From positions 1 to 40,802 of the IMG/VR virus record IMGVR_UViG_3300031624_000004: a stretch of DNA of 40,802 nucleotides, one strand, 5' to 3'. The position numbers and the translations under genes are program-made. Positions 8,301 to 16,445 of the stretch are shown one piece after another. The stretch is from a virus. A model generated the notes under the pieces. The model was not told where the DNA came from, did not search any database, and worked only from the letters and a program-made list of their open reading frames with translations. How positions within the stretch are numbered: the first letter of the stretch is position 1; every line of letters starts with the position of its first letter.

Positions 8301-10398
8301 AAGACAACACGTTCTTTATCCCCGGCAAGTTGGCTATCTTGCGGTAAACATCGGGGTTGGTCATGGTGGTAACAAGTTCATCAGTATTTTGTAAATCGCC
8401 AAGAAAACCCGGTTCTGGCGCACCAACAGCAGGTTTTTTAGGCGGTAAAACAGGCGGTGTCTTGATTAATTCAGGTTTTGGTACAACACCACTCAGAAGA
8501 TGGCTAATGCCCCCTGTTGGCGGTTGTCGGGCTGCTGGTGGCACTTGTGGAACGGTTGGCGTAACAGGAGCAACCTTAGGGCTTGCTCCCACTAAGTCAG
8601 GAAATTCAGCTAATAATTTCTCAGGGACAGATTCACCACGATTGATTCTAGATTCTAGGATTGCCCTACGCCTATCTTGTGGTGTCATCGGATAAGGTCT
8701 AGCTTCTGCCTGTAGGGATTTACTCAACTCATCTTGCCACATCCGCAGTTCAATCATTTCAATACTGCCTGATGGCCTAACGGCTTTTCTGAAATCCATA
8801 TTAGTGGCAGGTCGCCATCCAGTAGTTATTTGATATTGATGGGGAACTTGTCCCCCTTCTGTTGGTGTTCCAGCAGTCAGTCCTCCGCTTTTCCCTGGAT
8901 AGACTACTGATGGGTTTCCTTCAGCATCCCACGTTATTACTCTGGCTATTTTGCCATCTTGGTCAACAATAAAAGCAGGTTTTGTAGTCTCTAGTGCAAT
9001 AGGTATTTCGGCCGGTACTTGTGGTGCAGCAGCCTGTGGTGCTTGAGAGGGTTGCACATAAGTATCGTAAAATTGTTCGGGTGTGAGTTTAAGAGAACGT
9101 TTTATATAAGCATCTATATTCTGTGCAGTTTCCCTACGAGTTAAATTCTGCTCTGAAAGCCCTGCTTGGTATTGTGTGAGGAATTGTTGCTTAGATAAAC
9201 CGGTTACACTATTAACTAATCCCTTTAATTCTTCGGGTAAGGGTGTTAATTGCCCGACTACACCTTGAAGGGACTGCACCGTAGGTGGGACTGTACCAGT
9301 TATCCCTCGTAATATATTTGCCTGAGATAATGTCTGGCCGGGGACTCCCGTGTTAGTTGTCGTGAATTTAGTAAGATTCTGAGTAATATCACCTGTCAAG
9401 TCGGAAACGACAGATTTATAGTCATTTTGAGTCGGGGTTACGTTAATATCTCTGCCGATTCTTGTAAGATAGTTATTCGTTGCCCTTTCAACCAACCAGT
9501 TACGGTTTCCAACAACATAATTGTATAATTTATTCCTGGTTGCTTCCGGTAGTCTGCTCTGTCTGGCTATCCACTTATCCAGACCCGTATTGAAAGCCGT
9601 CTGTAGTGCCTTTTCCTTCCCCTGTGCATAAACTTGAGGGAGAGCCCTTACACCCTGAACACCACCATAAACAATCGTTGCCAAAGCAGCCGCATCCGAA
9701 ACAGACAGTTGAATATCTGGAACTCCTGCAACTTGAGCCGCAGCCCTAACCCCCGGAGGTAATACAGGAATGGCAGGTGCAGTAGCCGCACCAGTAATTG
9801 TCCTATTTAACTTATTTAGCCATGAATTGGGGTCTCCGGCAAAAGCCTGATTTTCAACAAAGTGGCCTCTGGCCTTAGTAGCGGGGATAATGGCATGAAC
9901 TCTGACACCTTCTATTTCTTTTCCGCCAACGAATTGAGCAGCTTGTTGGATTTCCTCATTGGAGTTTAGTAATTTAGCTTGTTCGTCTGCTGAAAGCGAT
10001 TCCCATTCATTCTTATCAAGACCGACATCAGAGTGAAGACTATCATATCTACGCCTGAAATCCTTATCAGTTATTTCTTGTGAGAGTGGCGAACCCGGTA
10101 ACTGAGCGGCTTGTTGTGTTGAAACTACAGGCGGTGTAAACTTATTTATCTGCGTCCCCGCAACAACACTACCCTGTATCTTAGGTTTCTCAGGTGGCCT
10201 TTCAGGACTTCTCTTAAAGATTTTAGCCAGTAGATCATCAAGAGAAGGTGTCTTTTCCCTCTCCTTTTGCCTCTGGAAATCCAGAAACGGAGTCTCTTGT
10301 TTTGGGATAGTGGACAAGGAGTTCGCCAAGTCTTTATCTATCTTTATGAAAGTATCGGCAATATTACCGTATATGGGGTTATCTTTATTAAGTGGCAT
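5389..10398 (-). CDS. giant virion-associated (internal/ejection-type) protein, 1669 aa
   Basis: The largest gene of the genome. Residues 1-130 are proline-rich and charged. Residues 190-270 contain hydrophobic alanine-rich helices. The middle (about 440-650) is a proline and glutamine-rich linker. Residues about 740-1260 are helical. A hydrophobic segment lies near residues 1275-1300 (LIAGGVALTTAITLM), followed by FVGGRAYPVD and a conserved-looking NPEIDAKLFIVGQV. Phages with short tails often encode one protein of this size that is packaged in the head and injected with the DNA. Position between portal and capsid genes fits. I see no lysozyme or protease active site. A large polyvalent protein with several domains is an alternative description. 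Confidence 0.6.
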   Translation of the reverse strand: MPLNKDNPIYGNIADTFIKIDKDLANSLSTIPKQETPFLDFQRQKEREKTPSLDDLLAKIFKRSPERPPEKPKIQGSVVAGTQINKFTPPVVSTQQAAQLPGSPLSQEITDKDFRRRYDSLHSDVGLDKNEWESLSADEQAKLLNSNEEIQQAAQFVGGKEIEGVRVHAIIPATKARGHFVENQAFAGDPNSWLNKLNRTITGAATAPAIPVLPPGVRAAAQVAGVPDIQLSVSDAAALATIVYGGVQGVRALPQVYAQGKEKALQTAFNTGLDKWIARQSRLPEATRNKLYNYVVGNRNWLVERATNNYLTRIGRDINVTPTQNDYKSVVSDLTGDITQNLTKFTTTNTGVPGQTLSQANILRGITGTVPPTVQSLQGVVGQLTPLPEELKGLVNSVTGLSKQQFLTQYQAGLSEQNLTRRETAQNIDAYIKRSLKLTPEQFYDTYVQPSQAPQAAAPQVPAEIPIALETTKPAFIVDQDGKIARVITWDAEGNPSVVYPGKSGGLTAGTPTEGGQVPHQYQITTGWRPATNMDFRKAVRPSGSIEMIELRMWQDELSKSLQAEARPYPMTPQDRRRAILESRINRGESVPEKLLAEFPDLVGASPKVAPVTPTVPQVPPAARQPPTGGISHLLSGVVPKPELIKTPPVLPPKKPAVGAPEPGFLGDLQNTDELVTTMTNPDVYRKIANLPGIKNVLSYLNPAGVANTVPQKGIIARAALREEGANKAIGAFSNLEKIGSRDNVWGKLRDGAITQGNLQGHLLDEVLTYRNKYAPQMTPQQLEWANRFHELEVDKLDLLERNGIEINKLFFEEGGEYVGRRVAAKIDPNTGDIMESAYVGSPGPGRPGTKMGAEKSRYFKDIGEAVAQGFRYLPPDEALFLNIKGAYNRIADKQMTDWILDRIAYRTTGAPQELIDAAQAARVKLYQSKQMLAALNRALRGERGIPEQLVNTLEGNYPKEAQELSNLIKDIRAGVETGPRVRAFTQKIKTLIDKNTIAWNKAVLARVQAREMAMKPHYQEATVQAGAFSGKILTGPEAKETAQILSKAFNSQYGDIDKIITAVNKANSIGRYFMLAGDFSPLAIQLITFPFRFPVTYVKAVSEAVKALFGSKAQAEYLANNNDIIQKSRNLILSKGGQTEFTEAFGTSGLLSGESPLAGNVGESATKKAALYIPRLYGKIGHVLLEPFQRFFEAALDTAGIELRKSFDYMATTPQRTAEVEQFINEIRGVTSSARIGVSPHMRAAETSAILAPRYNRAIAALVSDIARGGIRGDQARKALMALIAGGVALTTAITLMRGEGWEGVKNHLDIRNTSTFVTWDVAGQRVGPGSKIRSLVALLGKIVKEPERIVDHAYNFMRGNFSPVLSTGYDILMGKDYIGDPTRPGKGVTGYGGITGVGEGMLGLTKRVIADNLLPIWVQSAVLEGSESGGLTGMGTRSATEFVGGRAYPVDTSWLYGDKWRDELNDYFDIPSNAIELAAAQKKDESVISRADYREQNPEIDAKLFIVGQVTTIRTEAGINIARRLILENGIDPETIKAVQKWQAEQEVREETGVADTSITLTERFIMSLLAEESTTNIASPEQPTQTTPTTSTQQWNEIINSDVGGRPAALAFDKVWNQQKPLTVQEIETLRKLFERYPLGQTNFNTWYKQTMRQLFERMVAEQSKK

Positions 10399-10400
10399 CT

Positions 10401-10715
10401 TTACCTACAAAGGTTCCATCTCATCGAGGAGGGCATATACTCTCCTCTTTGTCCAGGGCTGAGATTTCCCCATGCGTTATTAAAGTTAAAATTCCCCAGA
10501 TAATCAGAGAAGTTAGTAGTCGGTGCTTGCCCTTGTAATGCCATCCCGCCAAGCTGACCTAGATATTTGTTGTATTGGTTCCCGTACTGTGAACGCCAGT
10601 AATCGTAGAAGTTCTGCCCCTTGCCTAAGAGGTTATTCAGGAAACCGGAGTACATTATGTCGGGGTTATCTTCTAAAAATCCACCCCAGGGATTATTTAG
10701 CAAATCATAAGCCAT
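10401..10715 (-). CDS. uncharacterised structural-region protein (104 aa)
   Basis: A 104-residue protein rich in N, G, Y, W and L (NPWGGFLEDNPD, YWRSQYGNQYNKYLGQLGGM). Such aromatic and asparagine-rich composition is typical of small virion proteins. It lies immediately before the giant virion gene, and only two bases separate its stop from that gene's start. The AGGAGGAATACG site supports ATG at 10715. No family recognised. Confidence 0.55.
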   Translation of the reverse strand: MAYDLLNNPWGGFLEDNPDIMYSGFLNNLLGKGQNFYDYWRSQYGNQYNKYLGQLGGMALQGQAPTTNFSDYLGNFNFNNAWGNLSPGQRGEYMPSSMRWNLCR

Positions 10716-10725
10716 CGTATTCCTC

Positions 10726-11835
10726 CTACTGTATCAGACTGCCTATAGGGTACTTCTGCATCAACCAGTCGAGAAACGTCCCAGACCCACCCCCGGACTG
10801 ATAATTGCCCCAATTCTGCTGTTCCCAGGGAAGTTTACTTGAAAGGTAATTACCCAATACTCCCCTTAATCCGGTTTTGAGTAGAGACTGTAAATATCCA
10901 ACGCTACCACTACCTACGGTATCCGTTCCTGAATAGGTAGGGTCAAAGGATAACCCCGTTAATCCCTGTTGTTCCTGGTTCATTCCCATTAAATCCGCCA
11001 ATGTTTGACGTGCAAGGGCAGTTGACCCTCCCGTGTTTTGGGAAGCCCATGAACCCAGATAGTTTCCGGGGTCAAAAGATGGGTTCGCCAATGACATTAA
11101 TCTACGCACGTCATAAATATCCTTCAACGGCTCGTATTGGCTTATCGTGTAGCTTTCGGCAGGATTGTAGTAATTTTTATTACCCAACCCCTTTGCTTGC
11201 AAGTAAGCTGTGAAAGGGCTATATGATTCCTCTGTGTTGTATCCCACGTTAGTACCTCCTGAAACACCTGTAGATTGTTCCGGCCACTGCGGTTCACTGA
11301 CTACGTTTCCCTGTGTATCTACTCCATGAACGAGTAATTTATGAGAATCAAGCTCCGCCTGAGAGCTAAAAGTAGCACCGCAGAAAGGGCAGGAAAACAC
11401 GTTAGAGGTAGTATTCGGAGCTGTAGCTTCAGGAAGGATATTCTCAGGAGTCGTATCGGGAACAGTCGTGCCTGGGGTCGTGGTTGACGGGACACCTCCA
11501 CCTATTTCTGAACCTGTCATAAATTGACCGCCGCCGACATTGTAGGTCTGAGTCAATGCTTGTGCTACATAGGGGGCGGCGGAAGCAGCAGCCAGGGCGT
11601 TGGCGGCATCTGCCGCACCAGTCCATGTCTCACTCCCCCCGTAACCTCCGTAAGTATAAGAACCCGGGGTTGAGTTTACGGCGTTAATAGCCGCGTTTCC
11701 AGCAACTAAGTCTCCGGGGTGGGAATTATGATAGGCCCAGAGTTCCATTACACTCAAACCTGATAGTTGCGCGGGAGTTAGTTGTGGTGTCTGAGTCCCA
11801 TAATCTGAATAAGCCTGTATAAATGCATCTGCCAT
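10726..11835 (-). CDS. structural-region protein with a C2H2 zinc finger (369 aa)
   Basis: A 369-residue protein rich in G, T, S, N and Y. Residues about 147-171 read CPFCGATFSSQAELDSH followed by KLLVH. This is a complete C-x2-C-x12-H-x4-H finger with the usual hydrophobic F and L positions. The rest is low in charge and looks like an extended virion protein, with an N-terminal alanine-rich part. The C-terminal half has repeated GN-Y-LGS-like motifs (NPSFDPGNYLGSWA). A good AGGAGGTTAAT site marks the start. The gene sits between the metallopeptidase-like gene and the giant virion gene, so it is probably packaged. The finger could bind DNA during packaging or ejection. Confidence 0.6.
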   Translation of the reverse strand: MADAFIQAYSDYGTQTPQLTPAQLSGLSVMELWAYHNSHPGDLVAGNAAINAVNSTPGSYTYGGYGGSETWTGAADAANALAAASAAPYVAQALTQTYNVGGGQFMTGSEIGGGVPSTTTPGTTVPDTTPENILPEATAPNTTSNVFSCPFCGATFSSQAELDSHKLLVHGVDTQGNVVSEPQWPEQSTGVSGGTNVGYNTEESYSPFTAYLQAKGLGNKNYYNPAESYTISQYEPLKDIYDVRRLMSLANPSFDPGNYLGSWASQNTGGSTALARQTLADLMGMNQEQQGLTGLSFDPTYSGTDTVGSGSVGYLQSLLKTGLRGVLGNYLSSKLPWEQQNWGNYQSGGGSGTFLDWLMQKYPIGSLIQ

Positions 11836-11895
11836 ATTAACCTCCTGATAGTAATGTATTTCCAGTTACCATCTCTTCCTTTCAGCCTGTAGCCG

Positions 11896-11924
11896 GAGGA
11901 CTTTCACCTACCGATGCCGTCCTC
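11896..11924 (-). other. hairpin in the leader of the C2H2 gene
   Basis: The 116-base gap between genes 11952-12263 and 10726-11835 contains a perfect GAGGAC/GTCCTC stem with a 17-base loop on the minus strand. It is followed by a GGCTACAGGCTG segment before the ribosome site. It may be a processing or stabilising element. No T-run follows. Confidence 0.35.
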
Positions 11925-11951
11925 TCCTCCAGCGTCTGTTATTTCTGACTG

Positions 11952-12263
11952 CTACTCATAAACGAATTGTATACCGAGGCTCTTAAGGGCTTGAGCTATC
12001 CCGTGAGCTACGTTTGTCAATTGCTCATGTTTCAGATTGGGAGTTACCAGAACATCGTCAACCGCCTCCATAAGCTCGTGAATGAATGTAGAGTGGAATT
12101 GTTCCTCCCCGAATTCATCAGTTACACGTAGCCTACGTAACGGCTGATTGTGAGTACCGAAGTTAAGGTTAGACTTTAATTCATCATTAGCTTCCTTCCC
12201 CACCTCCACTTTGTAATGGAACTCCCCTACTTCACAACCATCTTTTACAGGTATCTTCAGCAT
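11952..12263 (-). CDS. HExxE-type zinc-metallopeptidase-like protein (103 aa)
   Basis: A 103-residue protein whose second half reads FIHELMEAVDDVL, then H-E-Q-L-T-N-V-A-H and a C-terminal helix (IAQALKSLG). This matches a widespread small phage family in which HEIxE-A and a downstream H-x2-I/L-x2-L occur in the same order. It probably has a minimal gluzincin-like helix pair that binds zinc. The usual second histidine of HExxH is Glu here. The family is common in phages but not biochemically understood. Its place directly after the portal gene makes a role in head maturation possible but unproven. Confidence 0.5.
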   Translation of the reverse strand: MLKIPVKDGCEVGEFHYKVEVGKEANDELKSNLNFGTHNQPLRRLRVTDEFGEEQFHSTFIHELMEAVDDVLVTPNLKHEQLTNVAHGIAQALKSLGIQFVYE

Positions 12264-14042
12264 TTAACCTCCTGCCAGTCTTGCTTTTACTTCTTCTACC
12301 GGCATCTGAGCTAACTGTTCTACCGGAATACCCAACTGTTTACTGGCTTGTTGTAGTATCTCCATAGCCTCCGGTGGAATACCTTGTTGACCACCCTGTT
12401 GCTGTTGCCCCTGCATGGGGGAAGATATTGAAGATAAAAATTCCACTGCACCCTGCTTATCACCCTTATCCAGAAGCTCCTGAGCGACCCTTCTAACCTG
12501 TACATTGGGCATCTGCTCAATCATTCTTCGTATCTGCTGCTCTTCAATCCTTTCGTCTTCCGCATCGGGGTTCGGAATCTTCATATATTTCTCTCTAGCG
12601 GTGTAATCTGAGAGAATGGGTCTACCAAAAGGCTGCCGCGCCTGTGTCGCAGCTAAGGCCATCTGTAACTCACCGGCTTCATCTCTGGGTAACTTGGGTT
12701 CGCACGTCACGTTGATATACCAGTCGTCCTCTATATCGTGTGGGTTGGCCTCCATGACGAAGAACTTACCGCTTGAATCGAATCCTTTTAATTTCATCTT
12801 CTGCCCTTTTGTCTTAAACTGAATCAATATCTCCTCACACAACCACCTGAAAGCGTCAGCCAACATACCACAAAACGGGTCATAAGATGAACGGGTGTTA
12901 TCGTTCATTATTGTCAAAGCTGTTCCTGAATGTGTACCTGGGTCTATACCATACCCGATAGGGTAAGGCACGGTACTTTCCTGCTTGTCTCTATCTAAGA
13001 CTGACAATATAACAGCAGACTCCGAGGGTACTTTCGGCGGGTCAAGGGTCTTTAAGACTTCGCCCTTCTTTAGCCTGATAACCTTCCAATTACCGAAGGG
13101 GTCTCCCTCAATAGACTTTTTCCCATCGTCTGTCTCATAGGTCATCGTACCGGCTACGCTCTTCTCGGCGGTGTCCATTATGAATGACACTTGCTTGTTC
13201 TTGGGTTCGTAAATTCCCCTTGAAGAAGCGTAAACAGAAGCGGCCCTCTGTTTAAGAGTGGGTTCGTTCTCTTTTGTAAATACGGTAGGCATCCCGCTGG
13301 CGAAACCCAGCCAGATTGGGACGTGATTCAAACCATGAGGGGTAGGGTCTTTAACGAACTCACTTTCCTTTTTCCCCTCTGCACTCCCTTTAACTAATAC
13401 GACCGCATTATTCACACGGTCGAAAAAGTCGATGACTATAGCATCCTCACCCTCTTTTAGTGTGATGTCGTACCTTTCCTCGGCCTCAGCTTTTGAGACG
13501 TGATAGAGAAACGCCCCCCAAACTAAACCGTCCTGTCCCTGCTCCCAAGCCATGTGCATAGGGTCTAAAGCTCTAATGTCTACCTGAGTGTCTTTACTAT
13601 CGTCAACGTAGATTAAACATTTTAATCCCGCCATCCCCCTGCCACAGCCATGCCAGCTCAGGCCGTTTCTTAAAGGAGGTTCACCTAAAGTCCGAAGTCT
13701 CCTGTCCGCCCTGTCCAGGATACCTGTTATTAATTGCTCGCCTTTATTAGCGGCGTCCCTTTCTTTTTCAGGTGCGTCTTCCGGTGTTACAATCTGCCAC
13801 ATTAGATTAGCCTTGTTGACACCATGAAAAACCTTTAAGAAGTCATTTTTCGGTGACGGAGAAGTATAAGACTGGTGGTCTTTCTCCGCCTCATAAGGTA
13901 CTAAAGAAAAGAGATTAAAGTCGTTCTCCATCTGTGTAGTTAGCTCATCGAATGAGTCGGAACTCATCTTCTTATCCACCATTTCAAGTATCTGGCCGGC
14001 GGTGTACTTCTTCTCTTTAGGTTTCTTTTCTTTCTTTGCCAT
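12264..14042 (-). CDS. portal protein (592 aa)
   Basis: A 592-residue product directly after the terminase large subunit, the usual place and size for a portal of a short-tailed phage. It begins with a lysine-rich stretch. The body is a mix of helices and beta elements (VDIRALDPMHMAWEQG, VWGAFLYHVSKAEAEERYDI) as in portal wing regions. Residues about 320-380 hold a probable clip and stem region. The C-terminus (from about 530) is glutamine and glycine-rich, then helical (IPPEAMEILQQASKQLG), like the crown or barrel helices of portals. The dodecameric ring would sit at the capsid vertex for packaging and ejection. Confidence 0.82.
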   Translation of the reverse strand: MAKKEKKPKEKKYTAGQILEMVDKKMSSDSFDELTTQMENDFNLFSLVPYEAEKDHQSYTSPSPKNDFLKVFHGVNKANLMWQIVTPEDAPEKERDAANKGEQLITGILDRADRRLRTLGEPPLRNGLSWHGCGRGMAGLKCLIYVDDSKDTQVDIRALDPMHMAWEQGQDGLVWGAFLYHVSKAEAEERYDITLKEGEDAIVIDFFDRVNNAVVLVKGSAEGKKESEFVKDPTPHGLNHVPIWLGFASGMPTVFTKENEPTLKQRAASVYASSRGIYEPKNKQVSFIMDTAEKSVAGTMTYETDDGKKSIEGDPFGNWKVIRLKKGEVLKTLDPPKVPSESAVILSVLDRDKQESTVPYPIGYGIDPGTHSGTALTIMNDNTRSSYDPFCGMLADAFRWLCEEILIQFKTKGQKMKLKGFDSSGKFFVMEANPHDIEDDWYINVTCEPKLPRDEAGELQMALAATQARQPFGRPILSDYTAREKYMKIPNPDAEDERIEEQQIRRMIEQMPNVQVRRVAQELLDKGDKQGAVEFLSSISSPMQGQQQQGGQQGIPPEAMEILQQASKQLGIPVEQLAQMPVEEVKARLAGG

Positions 14043-15422
14043 TTATCCCCTTCTATGTGACGGCCTTAAATCGTCTACTTGAGCCCTGTTCATTATATCT
14101 CTAGTAACGTAGCCGTATTTGTCAATTAGACCGTAGATAACAGCTTTTATAGCATGATTGTTTTTATCGTCTGGTTCGTTCCCGATTACCACCGTACCAG
14201 TTCTGTCCTTTTTCCACATATAAGGGGCGGTCTCTCCAGTAAAAGGATTGGGGCACACCCCGAACTCTGATAATAACCCCTGACATTTAGTACCTACATA
14301 AAACCTCGGTTGGTGGTCTATCGGATTAACATTGATAAACGTATTGAGTCTATCGCGGCCCTGTGCTTCCTCAACCCTGTTTGATGCAAGGTTCAAGCCT
14401 GACTTCTGTAACCACACCTCGGCAACTGCCGGCATTGCCTGGTGTTGTCTGGCTGCTATGTCTACAACACCGCCTTTAACGAGCTTCCACCAGTCCTTTT
14501 GTAAGCAGACATCTATAATCTGCTCAGTTACCAATCCTTGTTCATATATCTCATCTACTACATAGACGGTATCATTGGCTAGCTGGACAACCTCTACCGC
14601 ATAAGCTCCGGCGTATCCTGGGTCTATCCAAAGATATACAGGAGCGTCCTGTATCTCAAGTTCTTTAACATGAATTAGATACTTGAAGTTTGGAAAGACT
14701 AGACCTTTAGGCGGACACGGCACACCGCCGAATCTCTCTAAAAAATAGTCTTCGGTATGATTGGCTTTTAGTCTTTGTATTTCTGGATTATTGTAACCGC
14801 CGGGGAATATCTTCTTATTGCTCCACGACGGCAAAGAAAATGACTTCCCTCTCTGACCTGGTAATTGGTATTGCTTCCAGAGTTCAGGATACCACCCTAT
14901 CGAACCTTCAAACGTTCCAGTACCTACAACCCACCCTCTTTTCTCCGCCGTTCTGTCACATACCCGCTCGTACTCTTGAAGGGATACCTGCGCCACCTCA
15001 GCAATGATTATACCATCGGGAGCTTCCGAGCCTACCTTTAACCAATCCTTGAGAGACCACGTTTTTACAATCGTCCCAGTCTTTAACTTTAGAGACCACT
15101 GGCCGTTTTGCGGGGTGTGTATCTCTGTAGGATTTACAGCCTGGAGTTTTAACATCGCCTGCGCTATATATTCAAACTCAGCATGGCATCTGTCATAGTC
15201 TCTTCCGGCTACCCAGTATAAATCACCCTCCCAGAACCTGGCATTGAAATACTCGGCAGCTACATAACTCTTACCAGCTCGTTCTCCTCCACCTCCTAGT
15301 ATCTCCCGCTCACTACAATAGACGATAGAGCTTTGTTCAGGATTCAACTCATGTTCAAGCTCTTTTAATACCTCGTCTATGTCGTGCTTTACATCTTCCT
15401 TACTGCGTATCTTCGTTATCAT
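14043..15422 (-). CDS. terL: terminase large subunit (packaging ATPase and nuclease)
   Basis: A 459-residue protein. The Walker A motif is GGERAGKS (residues 45-52). A hydrophobic strand ending in acid residues (GIIIAEVAQ, about 137-145) is the likely Walker B. A C-terminal RNase H-like nuclease begins with YLWIDPGYAG (about 263-272), whose Asp is the first catalytic acid. A late D-K-N-N-H-A-I-K-A segment carries the last acid. It pumps DNA into the prohead through the portal encoded next to it. The start overlaps the small subunit gene by 23 bases. Confidence 0.9.
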   Translation of the reverse strand: MITKIRSKEDVKHDIDEVLKELEHELNPEQSSIVYCSEREILGGGGERAGKSYVAAEYFNARFWEGDLYWVAGRDYDRCHAEFEYIAQAMLKLQAVNPTEIHTPQNGQWSLKLKTGTIVKTWSLKDWLKVGSEAPDGIIIAEVAQVSLQEYERVCDRTAEKRGWVVGTGTFEGSIGWYPELWKQYQLPGQRGKSFSLPSWSNKKIFPGGYNNPEIQRLKANHTEDYFLERFGGVPCPPKGLVFPNFKYLIHVKELEIQDAPVYLWIDPGYAGAYAVEVVQLANDTVYVVDEIYEQGLVTEQIIDVCLQKDWWKLVKGGVVDIAARQHQAMPAVAEVWLQKSGLNLASNRVEEAQGRDRLNTFINVNPIDHQPRFYVGTKCQGLLSEFGVCPNPFTGETAPYMWKKDRTGTVVIGNEPDDKNNHAIKAVIYGLIDKYGYVTRDIMNRAQVDDLRPSHRRG

Positions 15423-15750
15423 ATCCCCTCAACTTGGAGAGTAACGAAATGAACACCGGGTTATCTTCGTCCCCTCCCAGTAGAAGCGAATCAGGAGCTT
15501 TGCCCATTAACCTATCAAACAGGTCTTTTCTCGCCGCAGTGTCTTTTAAGGCCATGCGCATCTCGGCTTCAGCAAGAGCTTCCAGCCAAGTCCTCCCAGA
15601 ACTATCATATTCGCAAGTGACTTTTAGTTTCTTTCTGATAAGCTCTAAAATAGACTGGTCTTTTTTTGGCCTACCATTGGGATTGCCCGACTGTCCCTTT
15701 TTCCAAGCCGTTTTAGGTACTTTTCTGTTTCCTTTTTGTTTTACAGACAT
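15400..15750 (-). CDS. terminase small subunit-like protein, DUF5681 type (116 aa)
   Basis: The N-terminus carries WKKGQSGNPNGRPKKDQSI (residues 17-35), the signature of the DUF5681 domain. That domain is found in front of terminase genes and thought to bind DNA. The remainder is helical (LIRKKLKV, LAEAEMRMALKDTAARKDLFDRLMG), as in small terminase subunits. It overlaps the large subunit gene and is the first gene of the late block. About 200 bases upstream lies the divergent promoter region. Role in recognising packaging sites is inferred. Confidence 0.72.
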   Translation of the reverse strand: MSVKQKGNRKVPKTAWKKGQSGNPNGRPKKDQSILELIRKKLKVTCEYDSSGRTWLEALAEAEMRMALKDTAARKDLFDRLMGKAPDSLLLGGDEDNPVFISLLSKLRGYDNEDTQ

Positions 15751-15820
15751 CTTTATCTCTCTTTAAGGCAAGGATACCTTTCTATTTCCTCTGGTGTGGG
15801 GATTTCCTTACCTTTTCACC

Positions 15821-15848
15821 TTTACGTTAACCCTCTGGTAAACGTAAA
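15821..15848. promoter_or_regulatory. 28-bp imperfect palindrome between divergent operons
   Basis: TTTACGTTAACC (15821-15832), CTCT, GGTAAACGTAAA (15837-15848): twelve-base arms with a single mismatch. It lies upstream of the late genes and beside the plus-strand promoter at 15889. It may be a dimeric regulator site controlling late transcription. I could not find a convincing -35/-10 pair for the late strand here, so the late promoter may need an activator. Confidence 0.5.
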
Positions 15849-15888
15849 TCTTTATGAAAACTTTATATTCGTTACGAGTGAGTGCCAC

Positions 15889-15917
15889 TTGACAACTAGC
15901 GGGGGTTGTTGTAATAT
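15889..15917 (+). promoter_or_regulatory. sigma70-type promoter of the plus-strand gene cluster
   Basis: TTGACA (15889-15894), a 17-base spacer and TAATAT (15912-15917). Transcription would begin near 15924, about 33 bases before the first gene, which has a GGAGACAAGGG site. Confidence 0.85.
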
Positions 15918-15956
15918 ATAAAGGCAATAAGGCAGTTAGGAAAGGAGACAAGGGAA

Positions 15957-16190
15957 ATGGGGAAATATGTAATTACAATAGCAAATATTCTCTGTAACAA
16001 CAGTTTCGAGAACTATACTAAAGACCTATTACTAGCAGGAAATGCCGAAGCAGGATTGCCCAACAAAACACTAGTAGCCCGTCTAGACTTATCTGATATG
16101 AGTGTCAAGCTAATCGTTGAATTTGATGGGACTATCCGCTATCGTGGCACTGACCTCACCAGAGCAATCAACGAGTATAATAAATACTAA
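15957..16190 (+). CDS. uncharacterised early protein (77 aa)
   Basis: First gene of the plus-strand cluster. It is 77 residues long, with a beta-strand pattern in the second half (TLVARLDLSDMSVKLIVEFDGTIRYRG) and no cysteine or membrane segment. A strong AAAGGAGACAAGGG site precedes it, the same as before 16492. Transcribed from the consensus promoter at 15889. No family recognised. Position suggests an early host-takeover protein. Confidence 0.6.
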   Translation: MGKYVITIANILCNNSFENYTKDLLLAGNAEAGLPNKTLVARLDLSDMSVKLIVEFDGTIRYRGTDLTRAINEYNKY

Positions 16191-16203
16191 CATGGACTGT
16201 AAT

Positions 16204-16226
16204 CTAGCCCCCTGCGTTCTACCCCT
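16204..16226 (+). repeat. 23-bp intergenic repeat, copy 1
   Basis: This 23-base segment begins CTAGCC and ends TGCGTTCTACCCCT. It recurs at 16423-16445 with two mismatches, each copy beginning near a stop codon and preceding the next ribosome site. It may be the trace of a duplicated gene junction or an RNA regulatory site. Confidence 0.6.
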
Positions 16227-16258
16227 GCACAGAAAAAATAGAGAAGGAGACCAAGACC

Positions 16259-16426
16259 ATGACGATTGACGAAGCTATAGAAGAGCTTGAAGCTATCGGA
16301 CAAAAGGCAAAAAGGGATTGTATGCCTTACGGAGCAAAAGCTATTAGGCTCGGCATCGAAGCCCTGAAACGCCTCCAAGATTATAGGGCATGGCACCGTC
16401 TCCCTGGGGAAAGAATAGAATCCTAG
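16259..16426 (+). CDS. small helical protein (55 aa)
   Basis: A 55-residue product, two helices: TIDEAIEELEAIGQKAK and AIRLGIEALKRLQDYRAW. The AxxLGIEALKRLQ pattern is very common among short early proteins of phages of many hosts, with no assigned function. GGAGACCAAGACC precedes the ATG. It overlaps the second intergenic repeat by its stop codon. Confidence 0.65.
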   Translation: MTIDEAIEELEAIGQKAKRDCMPYGAKAIRLGIEALKRLQDYRAWHRLPGERIES

Positions 16427-16445
16427 CCTCTTGCGTTCTACCCCT
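16423..16445 (+). repeat. 23-bp intergenic repeat, copy 2
   Basis: Second copy of the element at 16204-16226, with two mismatches. It begins at the stop codon of the 55-residue gene and is followed by a GGAGACAAGGGA ribosome site. Confidence 0.6.

Noticed and set aside
15751-15812. In-frame minus-strand segment EIPTPEEIERYPCLKER before the small terminase gene
   Set aside because: It looks protein-like but has no start codon before an in-frame stop. It may be a remnant.
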